From: Flavobacterium sp. CECT 9288 | Lineage (GTDB): Bacteria > Bacteroidota > Bacteroidia > Flavobacteriales > Flavobacteriaceae | Assembly: GCF_918731615.1 (NCBI RefSeq) | Contig: NZ_OU957226.1 | Span: 1,488,001 to 1,552,000, forward strand | DNA: 64,000 bases | Direction of reading: 5' to 3' | In this document: positions 1 to 8,798 of the stretch, one piece after another | How the letters are laid out: the number at the start of each line of letters is the position of its first letter | Position numbering within the stretch: position 1 is the stretch's first letter | Program-made: the position numbers and the translations under genes | The notes under the pieces: model-generated | Databases searched by the model: none | The model's input: the letters and a program-made list of their open reading frames with translations, nothing else | Told to the model about the DNA's origin: nothing

Positions 1-2
1 TT

Positions 3-2114
3 GATAAAACGATGGTGGGATTATCCAATGTGGACAATACCAGCGATGCGAACAAACCTATTTCAACTGCTGCGCAATCTGCCTTGGACTTAAAAGCGAA
101 CTTAGCTTCTCCAACTTTCACAGGAACCGTTTCTGGAATTGATAAAACGATGGTGGGATTATCCAATGTGGACAATACCAGCGATGCGAACAAACCTATT
201 TCAACTGCTGCGCAATCTGCCTTGGACTTAAAAGCGAACTTAGCTTCGCCAACTTTTACAGGAACGGTTTCAGGAATTGATAAAACGATGGTTGGATTGT
301 CCAATGTGGACAATACCAGCGATGCGAACAAACCAACTTCAGCAGCAACACAATCAGCTTTAGATTTAAAAGCGAATTTGAATTCGCCAATATTTACCGG
401 AACCGTTTCGGGAATTGATAAAACGATGGTGGGCTTGGCAAACGTTGATAACACCAGCGATGTAAACAAACCAACTTCAGCAGCAACACAATCAGCATTA
501 GATTTAAAAGCGAACTTAGCTTCGCCAACTTTTACAGGAACGGTTTCAGGAATTGATAAAACAATGGTGGGATTGTCGAATGTGGATAACACTAGCGATG
601 CGAACAAGCCAGTTTCTTCTGCTGCGCAAACCGCTTTAGATTTAAAAGCAAATTTGGCTTCTCCAACTTTCACAGGAACCGTTTCAGGAATTGATAAAAC
701 AATGGTTGGCTTATCGAACGTTGATAATACTTCGGATGCCAACAAACCAGTTTCAGCTGCTGCGCAATCATCCTTGGATTTAAAAGCAAATTTGGCTTCT
801 CCAACTTTCACAGGAACCGTTTCTGGAATTGATAAAACGATGGTGGGATTATCCAATGTGGACAATACCAGCGATGCGAACAAACCTATTTCAACTGCTG
901 CGCAATCTGCCTTGGACTTAAAAGCGAACTTAGCTTCGCCAACTTTTACAGGAACGGTTTCAGGAATTGATAAAACAATGGTGGGATTGTCGAATGTGGA
1001 TAACACCAGCGATGCGAACAAACCAGTTTCTACGGCAGCGCAAACCGCTTTAGATTTAAAAGCGAATTTGGCTTCACCAACATTCACAGGAACGGTTTCA
1101 GGAATTGATAAAACGATGGTTGGATTGTCAAATGTCGATAACACTAGCGATGCGAACAAACCAGTTTCTACGGCAGCGCAAACCGCTTTAGATTTAAAAG
1201 CGAATTTGGCTTCACCAACTTTTACAGGATCACCTCTAGCACCAACTCCAACCGCAGGAGTTTCTAATGGCTTAATAGCAACAACAGAATTTGTAACAGA
1301 TGCTGTTGCAACTGCTACAGCAAATACGAATACTAATTTCGTTAATTTAACATCTGCTCAAACAATTTCAGGGGTAAAAAGTTTTAGCGTTGATGCAGTG
1401 ATTAATGGAATTACAGTAGGTAGAGGGAATTTTAATGAAAATTCAAATACAGCTGTGGGACTAGGAACTTTAGCAAATAATGCTGGGTATGCTAATACTG
1501 GAGTAGGTAGAGGGGCATTAGCCTCAAATGGGGCGGCAGGAGGAAATACGGCATTGGGTTATATTGCATTATCAAACAATGTTTCAGGAACAGACAATGT
1601 TGCCATAGGTACGCAAACATTGCAGACAAATGTATCAGGGTCACAAAATACTGCTATTGGAAAAAATGCAAATGTTGCAACAGATGGTATTTCTAATTCG
1701 GTAGCAATTGGCGCAAATGCAATAGTTACCTCTTCAAATACTATTCAATTAGGATCAGATGGTAGTGGTTCACATGCACCTATAACAGATGTAAAAACTA
1801 GTGGTGCTATCACTGCAGCTTCGTTCAAAGTAGCTGGAGGAACAGCCGCACAATTTTTAAAAGCAGATGGTTCAGTTTCAACTGAAGCTATTTTGGAAGT
1901 TGCAGACGAATTTAGTGCAACTACGGCTCAAACTTCATTTACTTTAACGCAAACTAAATCACCCAACAGCAAGGTTAAAATGTATATCAATGGAATACGA
2001 ATTAGTAATACTGCATATTCCGTATCAGGAAATACATTAACTTATATTCCATCTAATAACGGATCTTACTCGTTGTCAGTAAATGACCGAATTCAATTTG
2101 ATTATTTTTATTAA
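3..2114 (+). CDS. Repeat-rich tail-fibre/adhesin-like surface protein (5' partial)
   Basis: The reading frame is open from the left edge, so the true start lies upstream. The visible 704 or so residues begin with nine copies of a 46-residue unit built around VGLSNVDNTSDANKP, ALDLKAN and SPTFTGTVSG. This unit style is known from phage tail fibres and Bacteroidota surface proteins. A linker SPLAPTPTAG...IATTEFV, common in tail-fibre-type proteins, follows at about residues 410-430. Next comes a stretch of NTAVG, NTALGY, NVAIG and NTAIG motifs resembling the head repeats of trimeric YadA-like adhesins. The C terminus is a short beta-rich domain ending in DYFY. No T9SS sorting tail or endosialidase chaperone is visible. 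I infer a trimeric extracellular fibre, possibly expressed with the secreted protein 25 bp downstream. The ligand is unknown. Confidence 0.75.
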   Translation, partial: DKTMVGLSNVDNTSDANKPISTAAQSALDLKANLASPTFTGTVSGIDKTMVGLSNVDNTSDANKPISTAAQSALDLKANLASPTFTGTVSGIDKTMVGLSNVDNTSDANKPTSAATQSALDLKANLNSPIFTGTVSGIDKTMVGLANVDNTSDVNKPTSAATQSALDLKANLASPTFTGTVSGIDKTMVGLSNVDNTSDANKPVSSAAQTALDLKANLASPTFTGTVSGIDKTMVGLSNVDNTSDANKPVSAAAQSSLDLKANLASPTFTGTVSGIDKTMVGLSNVDNTSDANKPISTAAQSALDLKANLASPTFTGTVSGIDKTMVGLSNVDNTSDANKPVSTAAQTALDLKANLASPTFTGTVSGIDKTMVGLSNVDNTSDANKPVSTAAQTALDLKANLASPTFTGSPLAPTPTAGVSNGLIATTEFVTDAVATATANTNTNFVNLTSAQTISGVKSFSVDAVINGITVGRGNFNENSNTAVGLGTLANNAGYANTGVGRGALASNGAAGGNTALGYIALSNNVSGTDNVAIGTQTLQTNVSGSQNTAIGKNANVATDGISNSVAIGANAIVTSSNTIQLGSDGSGSHAPITDVKTSGAITAASFKVAGGTAAQFLKADGSVSTEAILEVADEFSATTAQTSFTLTQTKSPNSKVKMYINGIRISNTAYSVSGNTLTYIPSNNGSYSLSVNDRIQFDYFY
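12..1229 (+). repeat. In-frame 138-bp tandem repeat array, nine units
   Basis: Units of 138 bp (46 codons) begin at 12, 150, 288, 426, 564, 702, 840, 978 and 1116, and the last unit breaks off after its TFTG motif. Units 1, 2 and 7 are almost identical at nucleotide level, while units 3, 4 and 6 differ at many synonymous sites. That pattern suggests recent copying or gene conversion on top of older divergence. Copy number is a multiple of three bases, so expansion or loss keeps the frame. The array continues to the left edge and may be longer. Confidence 0.95.
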
Positions 2115-2139
2115 TAGTAGCTTCTAAAACCAAAACAAT

Positions 2140-5100
2140 ATGAAGTTTTTTATAAAAATTGTTTTTATTCTTTCACTGTTTTTTACATTTCAAGGAAATG
2201 CTCAAAATAGTTTGGATATTTTAGGACTGAGCATTACTGATCCAGCAGCCGTTGCTTTCAGCTTAAGAAAATTAAGTAGTTCGTATACTGGAAGTGCCAT
2301 TCAAGTTCGTCGTAGTTTAGACAACGCTACCCAAGATATTGGATTTGATAGTAATGGATCGTTAGATTCTGCAGCATTATTAGCATTTGTGGGCGTACAA
2401 GATGGTTATGTTAGTATCTGGTACGATCAAAGTGGAAATAATAGACACCTTATAAAACCAGATTTAAGTCAACAACCTAGAATTGTATCAAACGGAATCT
2501 TTAAATATATAGGGACTAAGATTGCAATTGATTTTTCGGGGAATAAAGGCTTGGTTTATTCTGGATCTTTAAATTTAGCAAGTGTTACAGCAGTGATACG
2601 ATCAGAATCTACTAACTGGCCAGGTTATCACTGTATTCTAGATGGGACTCCTAGAATTGGGGGAATATTAGAAAACGGAGGAACTAATTTTCATTCTAAT
2701 GTGTCTCCTGTAGCTATTTGGAGAAACGGAATTTCAAAATTGATTTCGAGTTCATTAGGGCCTACAAATGAAAGCATGGTATTGTCAATTACTACCAGTA
2801 CGGATAATTTGAGCCAAATTTTCATTGGTAATTATGATGGTGGATCTAATGGAGGCTCTATTTTACAAAACGAAGCAATTGGTTTTTCTACGTTAAATAC
2901 AGTAGGAGTTAGACAATTATTAGAATGTAATCAAGGAAGTTATTACGGAATTCCATTAACGTTATGCACAACAGCAATCCTAACCGGTCCTTCACCACTA
3001 AATAGGTTTGAATGTAAAGGAACCGTTGCAACTCCATTAAGCGTAGAAGCTACAGGTCAAAACCTAACTTTTCAATGGTATAGCAACACCATTCCAAGCA
3101 CTGTGGGTGGTACATTAATTGCTGATGCTACTTCAGCTACTTTTATTCCTCCAACCGTAAATAACGGCACTACATATTACTACGTAGTTGTTTCTGGAAG
3201 TTTGGGTTTACCAGCGGTAAGTCTCATTTCAGGGCCTGTAACCGTCGAGGAACTAGGGCCTGTTACCATAAATCCTACTTCAGTTACCATTAATGCGGGA
3301 GACACGGCTACCCTTACAGCATCCGGTGCAATTACTTATTCATGGAGTAGCGTTTTATATACCCCTTTGGATCAAGTAACAACTGCTAAGTTGGCTGTTG
3401 GATTGAGATTGCTAAAATCTAATTATACGGGATTTGCGGTTCGCTTAAGACGTGCAAGTGATAATGTTGAAGCTGATTTTGGCTTTTCAGGTAAAAATCT
3501 AGATACAGCAGCAATTGATTCATGGCTCGGAGTTTCATCTGGATATTGTGTAAAACTGTATGACCAGTCAGGAAATGGAAATGACATGGTTGCACCTTCA
3601 ACTAGTGCACAACCACTTTACGTTGCATCTGGATTAAATTCAAAACCTATTTTAAGGTTCAATACGTCACAAAGTATTAAAAATAATTTTAATTTTTCTA
3701 CTCCTTACTCGATTGTGTATACGGCAAAACAAACAGGTCCTAGTAGAGGTAGAGTTTTAAATGGTTCTAATAACAATTGGCTTTTAGGATGGTGGGGAGG
3801 AAGTAAAAGTCAGGCCTATTTTGAGGGTTGGGTTTCACAAGAAAACGGAATTCCTGCAGACAATAACGCTTATGTATACTCAGGAACAGGAAACGGGTCA
3901 ACGTCATTTGTTTTTGAAAATAGTATTGCAAAAACGATTTCTCAAAATGGAGGTAATGGCAGTCCAAATGGCTTACGAATTAATGAAAGTGAACCGTCTG
4001 ATGCGGATGTTGCAGATATTTTTGCCTTTGACACCGTACTTTCAGAAGTAGACAGAATAAAGGTAGAGCTAAGCACAGGAAACTATTATGGAATTTTTCC
4101 AAATATTCCCTTGGGACTTACAGCATCTATAGATGTATCTCCAACTGAAACAGCAACATACTATGTATCTGGTTTTTCTTTAAATGGTTCTTGTGTTGTA
4201 AACAATTCAGTAACAGTAACTGTTTTAAAAGATCCAAATCTTAGTAGTTTTGGAAACGTAACCAAGACTTTTTTTGACGGATCTTATACTATTACGCCAC
4301 CAACAAGTCAAAGTAATGGAAGCATTTCATACGCCAGTAGTAATCCTAGCGTTGCCACCATAAGCGGATCTAATGTGACAATAACAGGTCCAGGAACTAC
4401 TACAATTACTGCTACGCAAGATCTTACAGGGACTCATTTTGCCGGAACTATAACTGCATCATTAACGGTAAATAGCGTTACTGTACTAACAAGAAATGGA
4501 AAAATTTCGACCACAGATTCTAATTATATCAATAAAAACGGTGCATTGCAAACCAGTAATTCGCTAACACCGTTTGGAGGTAAAACCAATACAAGATCAA
4601 ATGACGGACTTTCGGCAGCTACAGCAGGAAGTAGTGCACTTCAAATAAAAACAGATTATCCATCTGCAACGGATGGATTGTATTGGATTGTAAATCCTAA
4701 TATTAATGGTGGTACGCCGTTTCAAATTTATGCAGATATGACTACTGATGGCGGAGGTTGGACATTGATATTATGTAATAACAATAATTCCGGATGGAAT
4801 GGAACTAATGCTATTTTAAGACATGAAACAGTTCCAACGATTAATGGTCAATATTCTATTATAGTCTATGCAGATTATCTAAAAAAGAGTGCTAGTGGTT
4901 TTCAATATATGATCGAAGCTTCAGCAAGAGGTCGTTGGGGTGGTATTTGGACTGCTAACCAAGCGTATAGTTTTGTAAACACTAATAATACTCAAACGGA
5001 TATTACTTTAAATACAAAATTTGATTCTTGGAATTACAATAATGACGGAATTGAACAAATTATGCCTTGGTATGCAAATGGTTCACAAGGAGCTATAACA

Positions 5101-5226
5101 ACAAGTAGCGACCCCAATGGAGCATGGTGGGGTACTTTAGTTTCCACAAACGGATTTTCTCCAGCGCCATGGATGGGTTGTTGTGGTAATGATAATCCAG
5201 GAATTATTTGGTATTGGGTACGTTAA
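2140..5226 (+). CDS. Secreted multidomain protein with two arabinofuranosidase-B-like domains and a fibrinogen-like C terminus
   Basis: A Sec signal peptide covers residues 1-21, ending in FQGNAQ. Two related domains at roughly residues 30-280 and 415-655 share the pattern AFSLRKLSSSYTG / VRRS.DN...DIGF / WYDQSGN. This pattern is typical of the alpha-L-arabinofuranosidase B catalytic-fold family and its LamG-like relatives in Bacteroidota surface proteins. An Ig-like segment lies between them and further Ig-like segments (EETATYYV type, then a T.TITATQ type) follow. Residues of about 830-1028 resemble a fibrinogen C-terminal domain (FQIYADMTTDGGGWTLI, with a WMGCCGN end). No T9SS tail is evident. 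Binding to a polysaccharide or host glycan is plausible but not shown; enzymatic activity is uncertain. The gene sits 25 bp after the repeat adhesin and is probably co-transcribed with it. Confidence 0.75.
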   Translation: MKFFIKIVFILSLFFTFQGNAQNSLDILGLSITDPAAVAFSLRKLSSSYTGSAIQVRRSLDNATQDIGFDSNGSLDSAALLAFVGVQDGYVSIWYDQSGNNRHLIKPDLSQQPRIVSNGIFKYIGTKIAIDFSGNKGLVYSGSLNLASVTAVIRSESTNWPGYHCILDGTPRIGGILENGGTNFHSNVSPVAIWRNGISKLISSSLGPTNESMVLSITTSTDNLSQIFIGNYDGGSNGGSILQNEAIGFSTLNTVGVRQLLECNQGSYYGIPLTLCTTAILTGPSPLNRFECKGTVATPLSVEATGQNLTFQWYSNTIPSTVGGTLIADATSATFIPPTVNNGTTYYYVVVSGSLGLPAVSLISGPVTVEELGPVTINPTSVTINAGDTATLTASGAITYSWSSVLYTPLDQVTTAKLAVGLRLLKSNYTGFAVRLRRASDNVEADFGFSGKNLDTAAIDSWLGVSSGYCVKLYDQSGNGNDMVAPSTSAQPLYVASGLNSKPILRFNTSQSIKNNFNFSTPYSIVYTAKQTGPSRGRVLNGSNNNWLLGWWGGSKSQAYFEGWVSQENGIPADNNAYVYSGTGNGSTSFVFENSIAKTISQNGGNGSPNGLRINESEPSDADVADIFAFDTVLSEVDRIKVELSTGNYYGIFPNIPLGLTASIDVSPTETATYYVSGFSLNGSCVVNNSVTVTVLKDPNLSSFGNVTKTFFDGSYTITPPTSQSNGSISYASSNPSVATISGSNVTITGPGTTTITATQDLTGTHFAGTITASLTVNSVTVLTRNGKISTTDSNYINKNGALQTSNSLTPFGGKTNTRSNDGLSAATAGSSALQIKTDYPSATDGLYWIVNPNINGGTPFQIYADMTTDGGGWTLILCNNNNSGWNGTNAILRHETVPTINGQYSIIVYADYLKKSASGFQYMIEASARGRWGGIWTANQAYSFVNTNNTQTDITLNTKFDSWNYNNDGIEQIMPWYANGSQGAITTSSDPNGAWWGTLVSTNGFSPAPWMGCCGNDNPGIIWYWVR

Positions 5227-5253
5227 AAGTAGAATGTTATAAATTGAATAAAA

Positions 5254-5279
5254 AAAGGTTCAACGAAAGTTGAACCTTT
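5254..5279. terminator. Bidirectional intrinsic terminator between convergent genes
   Basis: An 11-bp perfect stem (AAAGGTTCAAC with its complement) closes a GAAA tetraloop. It is flanked by A-rich sequence on the left and T-ending sequence on the right. It lies between the ends of the secreted protein gene and the convergent anti-sigma gene, so it can serve both. Confidence 0.85.
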
Positions 5280-5298
5280 AAAATTATAGTATTTCGTA

Positions 5299-6084
5299 TT
5301 ATACTTTTCCAAGAGTATAAAGCTGTTCCATAGTAGGAGTAGGGCTTCCGCCAGCAGGTTCAAGTGTTATCCCAAAAGCTTGTGCTTCATTCGCGTTATT
5401 TACAGCAAATAATTTTTGATCATTTTTATCAAAATTTTCTAATAAACCAATACTTGTAGGGGTTAACGGATCTAGTTTTAAAGCCCATACTTGATAAACC
5501 ATTCCTTTTGGTGGTTCAGGTAATCCCGATGCATCAACATAAACTACCTTTGTGTCTTGGTTCCAATATACTTTGGCAAAAGACTCTGGGGCAACTGCTT
5601 GACCGCCCAAACCTACAACCGTATTTTTAGTATCTCTTACTACGGCTAAACTGGTTTCAACTGCTGTATTTTTAATTTTTAAACTTTTAAATTCTTTCTC
5701 TAAAGTTGCTTTTTCAAGTTTTGTAGCAGCTACTTGACTTGAAGAAACATTGAGTTCATTGTATTGATATCCTACGCCTAAAAGTAAAAGTAAAGCTGCA
5801 GCCCAACCCAAATATTGCATTTTATTACTGCTACTTTCAAGTGTTATCACAGGAGCGTGTTTCAATTCTAGTTTTTCTTTAATTTTCTCAAAGTTGGCTA
5901 CTGAGTGAAAAGGGGAAAAACTTGATGATAAAGCAACGATTGCTTTTTCTATAGCAATAATTTCTGAGTTTATTTCAGCAGAATTTTTTGCTTTGCTGGC
6001 CACTTCTTCGCTTTCAGACTCACTAAGTAAGCCGTAAACATAAAGTTCCAGAATTCCTGATTCTATATATTCTTTTGTTTCCAT
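5299..6084 (-). CDS. Anti-sigma factor, RskA-type, single membrane span
   Basis: This 261-residue protein has an acidic N-terminal helical part (about 1-85), one transmembrane segment near residues 90-108 (YLGWAAALLLLLGVGYQY), a coiled-coil stretch, and a C-terminal domain with VYWNQDTKVVYVDASGLPEPP and YQVWALKLD. That C-terminal domain is characteristic of the anti-sigma-K factor RskA family. The gene overlaps the upstream sigma-factor gene by one base (TAATG), which fits translational coupling of an ECF sigma factor to its own inhibitor. The N-terminal part is inferred to hold the sigma factor at the membrane, with the C-terminal domain in the periplasm. No zinc-binding HxxxCxxC motif is present, so it is not a ZAS-type anti-sigma. 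Confidence 0.85.
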   Translation of the reverse strand: METKEYIESGILELYVYGLLSESESEEVASKAKNSAEINSEIIAIEKAIVALSSSFSPFHSVANFEKIKEKLELKHAPVITLESSSNKMQYLGWAAALLLLLGVGYQYNELNVSSSQVAATKLEKATLEKEFKSLKIKNTAVETSLAVVRDTKNTVVGLGGQAVAPESFAKVYWNQDTKVVYVDASGLPEPPKGMVYQVWALKLDPLTPTSIGLLENFDKNDQKLFAVNNANEAQAFGITLEPAGGSPTPTMEQLYTLGKV

Positions 6085-6614
6085 TAGATTTTCAAATAAT
6101 TTCTTAGATCGTTAATACAATTTCTATTTTGCGTTTTTACGGTTCCTAAAGGAATTGCCAACTCGTCACTAGCCTCTTGTTGGGTATAACCTTTAAAAAA
6201 TAGTAAATCTATAATTTGAATACACTTTGGTTTAAGCTTCTTTACAAAGTCCTGTAATCCAATAGTATCCATCTTATCTGCCAGTTTCGAACTGTCTTCA
6301 AAATGATTTACGAAATTATCTGTAGATAGGTTTTTTTGGCTATTATTAAAGTTCTTAGATCTAAGTTTATCTATTGAAGTGTTTCTAGCAATATTTAAAA
6401 TCCAAGTATAAAAACGTCCTTTACTTTCATTATAAGAATCGATGTTTTTCCATATTTTAACAAATACTTCTTGAAGCACATCTTCTGCTTCTTCTCTGTT
6501 TTTTACCAAAACATTAATGACAGAGAACAAACTCTTAGAATACATATCATATAGATGTGTAAAAGCTCTCTCGTCTTTTTTATAGATTAATACCAATAGT
6601 TCTTCTTGACTCAT
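6084..6614 (-). CDS. ECF-type RNA polymerase sigma-70 family factor
   Basis: This 176-residue protein has the usual length and two-domain layout of an ECF sigma factor. Region 2 (about residues 20-90) includes AEDVLQEVFVKIWKN and the -10-recognition helix FYTWILNIARNTSIDKLRS. Region 4 (about 115-170) is a helix-turn-helix with GYTQQEASDELAIPLGTVK. It directs RNA polymerase to a regulon not visible here and is probably kept inactive by the RskA-like protein encoded by the next gene. A TAAGTTTG -7 box precedes the gene. This subfamily often autoregulates, but nothing in the sequence proves that here. Confidence 0.92.
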   Translation of the reverse strand: MSQEELLVLIYKKDERAFTHLYDMYSKSLFSVINVLVKNREEAEDVLQEVFVKIWKNIDSYNESKGRFYTWILNIARNTSIDKLRSKNFNNSQKNLSTDNFVNHFEDSSKLADKMDTIGLQDFVKKLKPKCIQIIDLLFFKGYTQQEASDELAIPLGTVKTQNRNCINDLRNYLKI

Positions 6615-6638
6615 ATATTTCTTTATTTTTAGTACTAC

Positions 6639-6646
6639 AAACTTAA
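6639..6646 (-). promoter_or_regulatory. -7 box (TAAGTTTG) of the sigma/anti-sigma operon
   Basis: Read on the minus strand, TAAGTTTG matches the Bacteroidota consensus TAnnTTTG and lies about 25 bp before the sigma-factor start codon. No convincing -33 TTG is seen at the expected spacing, so it may need an activator or an alternative sigma factor. Confidence 0.5.
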
Positions 6647-6837
6647 ACTTTACTATGCATAAAAATAGTAAAATTATCTTTAATGAATTTATTCTAGATG
6701 TAAATTTATAGGATACAATTAGATATGAGATTAAAAACAGCTTTTTATAAAACTATTTTTGAATTCTTTACGTAAATGAATTAAAAGCTTTTACAGATAG
6801 TTGAATAAAATAAAGCAAAACGGAAGCTTATAAATTA

Positions 6838-6954
6838 ATGTCCATAAACAAGTTAAACCTGAGGTTTAGCAATAGAAATTTAAATACCACATTAGTTTCG
6901 TTGTTTTATTTGTTTGGAAGCTTGGTTCATCATACAGCCAAGCTTCTTTTTTAA
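6838..6954 (+). other. Candidate small RNA or 38-codon small gene in a 405-bp intergenic gap
   Basis: The gap between the divergent sigma and glutathione peroxidase genes holds a perfect 9-bp hairpin followed by six Ts, with no annotated plus-strand gene before it. A 38-codon frame starts with ATG at 6838 and stops at 6952-6954, inside the T-run. Its second half is hydrophobic (LVSLFYLFGSLVHH). Two readings are possible: a small RNA ending at this terminator, or a membrane microprotein gene whose last codons form the hairpin. No strong promoter was found. The rest of the gap (6615-6837) is AT-rich, with nothing recognised apart from the sigma promoter. Confidence 0.35.
6917..6952 (+). terminator. 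Orphan intrinsic terminator
   Basis: The stem GAAGCTTGG pairs perfectly with CCAAGCTTC across a 12-base loop, and TTTTTT follows directly. It lies upstream of the glutathione peroxidase gene and downstream of no recognised plus-strand gene. Confidence 0.75.
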
Positions 6955-7019
6955 CTACTGTTTAACAAATTTAATTATCAGTAGAACAAATATTTGATTA
7001 ATTTTACCAAAAAAATACT

Positions 7020-7607
7020 ATGAAAAAATTATTATTCTTTACAACTGTTATTTTTTCTCTTTACAGCTGTCAAAACCAAGCACAACCAAAAAAATCAGAT
7101 AAAATTATGAGTACAGCAGTTACAGCTAAAGAAAACATTTATCAGTTTAAAGTAGAAGATTTATCAGGCAAAACATTTGATTTTAGTACGCTAAAAGGAA
7201 AAAAAGTAATCATTGTAAATACAGCATCTAAGTGCGGATTAACTCCTCAGTACAAAGATTTAGAAGCGGTATATAAAGAATACAAAGATAAAGGGTTGGT
7301 AATTGTTGGTTTTCCAGCAAATAATTTTGCGTCACAAGAGCCAGGAACAAACGAGGAAATTGCAACATTTTGTCAAATGAATTACGGTGTTACTTTCCCG
7401 ATGATGGATAAAGTTTCTGTAAAAGGTGATGATATGGCTGCTATTTATCAGTTTTTAACTCAAAAATCTAAAAATGGTTTGCAAGATTCAAGTGTTGAAT
7501 GGAATTTTCAAAAATATTTAATTAATGAAAATGGAGAACTAGAAAAAGTAATTTCACCTAGAGTGCTTGTAACTGATCCTGAAGTTATTAATTGGATTAA
7601 AGCATAG
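7020..7607 (+). CDS. Glutathione peroxidase family thiol peroxidase, lipoprotein
   Basis: A lipoprotein signal ends in LYSC, with lipidation cysteine at residue 17, so the enzyme is exported and anchored. The mature domain carries the glutathione peroxidase signature with peroxidatic Cys72 (TASKCGLTPQY), Gln106 (SQEPGTNEE), and Trp161-Asn162 (WNFQKYLI). Cys118 in the segment TFCQMNYGVTFP is in the usual place of the resolving cysteine, suggesting a thioredoxin-dependent reaction rather than true glutathione use. It reduces hydroperoxides in the cell envelope. It is a monocistronic unit with its own terminator. Confidence 0.9.
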   Translation: MKKLLFFTTVIFSLYSCQNQAQPKKSDKIMSTAVTAKENIYQFKVEDLSGKTFDFSTLKGKKVIIVNTASKCGLTPQYKDLEAVYKEYKDKGLVIVGFPANNFASQEPGTNEEIATFCQMNYGVTFPMMDKVSVKGDDMAAIYQFLTQKSKNGLQDSSVEWNFQKYLINENGELEKVISPRVLVTDPEVINWIKA

Positions 7608-7641
7608 GCAGTTAGCTAACTTTATAAAGTTAAATATTTTA

Positions 7642-7677
7642 AAAGAGATTTTCAGTCAAATGAAAATCTCTTTTTTT
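7642..7677 (+). terminator. Intrinsic terminator of the peroxidase gene
   Basis: A perfect 13-bp stem (AAAGAGATTTTCA and complement) with a six-base loop runs straight into a T-run. Confidence 0.9.
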
Positions 7678-7789
7678 GTGGTTTAATTCAGTGTTGAATA
7701 TTTTCTAAACTTTGAACTATTAAGAAATTAAGTTACATTAAGAATCAGCACTTAATTTTTCTTAATTTATTAATGGTTTATTTTTCTCT

Positions 7790-8740
7790 CTAGAATTTTT
7801 CGTTTTTGAAAATTTCAGCTACAGCAGCTTCGTAATTACGAATGCTTTGTGCTTTTTTAATTTTTTTCAATACTTTGTGCGGATTGGCAAAAGTATCTGA
7901 AAAATATTCCCATAAGTGATACATTTTCAATAAGATATGAGCCTGTCCAGAAAGTGACTCACTATAAATAGCATACAAAGTATCGTGAAAAGCGTTCAAT
8001 ACTTCCATTTTATTAGTAGGATACTCATGCGTATTATTCTTAATCATGCTTGGCAAAAAGGGATCCGAAATTAATCCTCTCCCAATCATCCAGTGATCAA
8101 TACTTGGATAACGTTCTTGCATTTCATGAAACTTCGCTACTGAGGTTATGTCTCCGTTGTAATACAATTTATGTTTGGTAGTATCAATACATTTTTGAAA
8201 TCCATCAAGATCTACACCGCCTTTGTACAATTGTTTTCCTAAACGGGCGTGGATTGCTATATTTTTTAAGGGATATTTATCAAGAATAGGGAGGACATCA
8301 ATAATTTCTTGAGGAGATTCATATCCCAATCGCATTTTCATAGATACTAGGATATCTGTTTCATTGTGCGCTCTTTCTAGTATGTGATTGATTTTTTCAG
8401 TGTTGCTAATCAACCCAGATCCCATACCAGATTTAGTTACCATCGGGTAAGGACAGCCTAAGTTCCAGTTTAGTTCTTTGTAACCAAGTTCTCGTACATA
8501 CTTAGCAACAAACAAAAATTCCTCAGCATCGTTTGTAATTACTTGCGGAATTACTTCTAATTCAAGATTGTTTTCTAAAAGTAAATCGCGCTCGTAAGAA
8601 GGCTTGATCACTAATTTCCCATTTAGGCGAATGTATGGCGAATAAAAAGTATCAATACCTCCAAAAAGTTTGTTTTGGGCATTTCTAAATCTAAAGTCGG
8701 TAAAACCCTGCAAAGGGGAGGAAAGCAATGTAAAACTCAT
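7790..8740 (-). CDS. dus: tRNA-dihydrouridine synthase
   Basis: This 316-residue TIM-barrel flavoenzyme reduces uridines in tRNA to dihydrouridine using FMN and NADPH. The N terminus LLSSPLQGFTDFRFR is the Dus phosphate/FMN region. The active-site segment is NWNLGCPYPMVTKSGMGSGL, with catalytic Cys96. The HARLGKQLYKG and YNGDITS segments are flavin-binding barrel motifs. Length and the SPLQG start look more like the DusC subgroup than DusA or DusB, but the target uridine cannot be assigned from sequence alone. A clear TACCTTTG box lies just upstream. Confidence 0.9.
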   Translation of the reverse strand: MSFTLLSSPLQGFTDFRFRNAQNKLFGGIDTFYSPYIRLNGKLVIKPSYERDLLLENNLELEVIPQVITNDAEEFLFVAKYVRELGYKELNWNLGCPYPMVTKSGMGSGLISNTEKINHILERAHNETDILVSMKMRLGYESPQEIIDVLPILDKYPLKNIAIHARLGKQLYKGGVDLDGFQKCIDTTKHKLYYNGDITSVAKFHEMQERYPSIDHWMIGRGLISDPFLPSMIKNNTHEYPTNKMEVLNAFHDTLYAIYSESLSGQAHILLKMYHLWEYFSDTFANPHKVLKKIKKAQSIRNYEAAVAEIFKNEKF

Positions 8741-8756
8741 AAGTACTATAAAAATG

Positions 8757-8764
8757 CAAAGGTA
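8757..8764 (-). promoter_or_regulatory. -7 box (TACCTTTG) of dus
   Basis: This is an exact match to TAnnTTTG on the minus strand, 17 bp from the dus start codon. That implies a very short leader. Confidence 0.6.
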
Positions 8765-8798
8765 CCTTTTTCAAGCCAGTAACGCTAATTAAGGAGTC

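Noticed and set aside
12..1229. Direct repeats that could suggest a CRISPR array
   Set aside because: The period is 138 bp, the units are coding and in frame with no short repeat/unique spacer pattern, and no cas genes are present.
12..2114. Phage tail-fibre-like repeats as evidence of a prophage
   Set aside because: No capsid, tail, integrase or lysis gene lies nearby. The motif is also common in Bacteroidota surface proteins.
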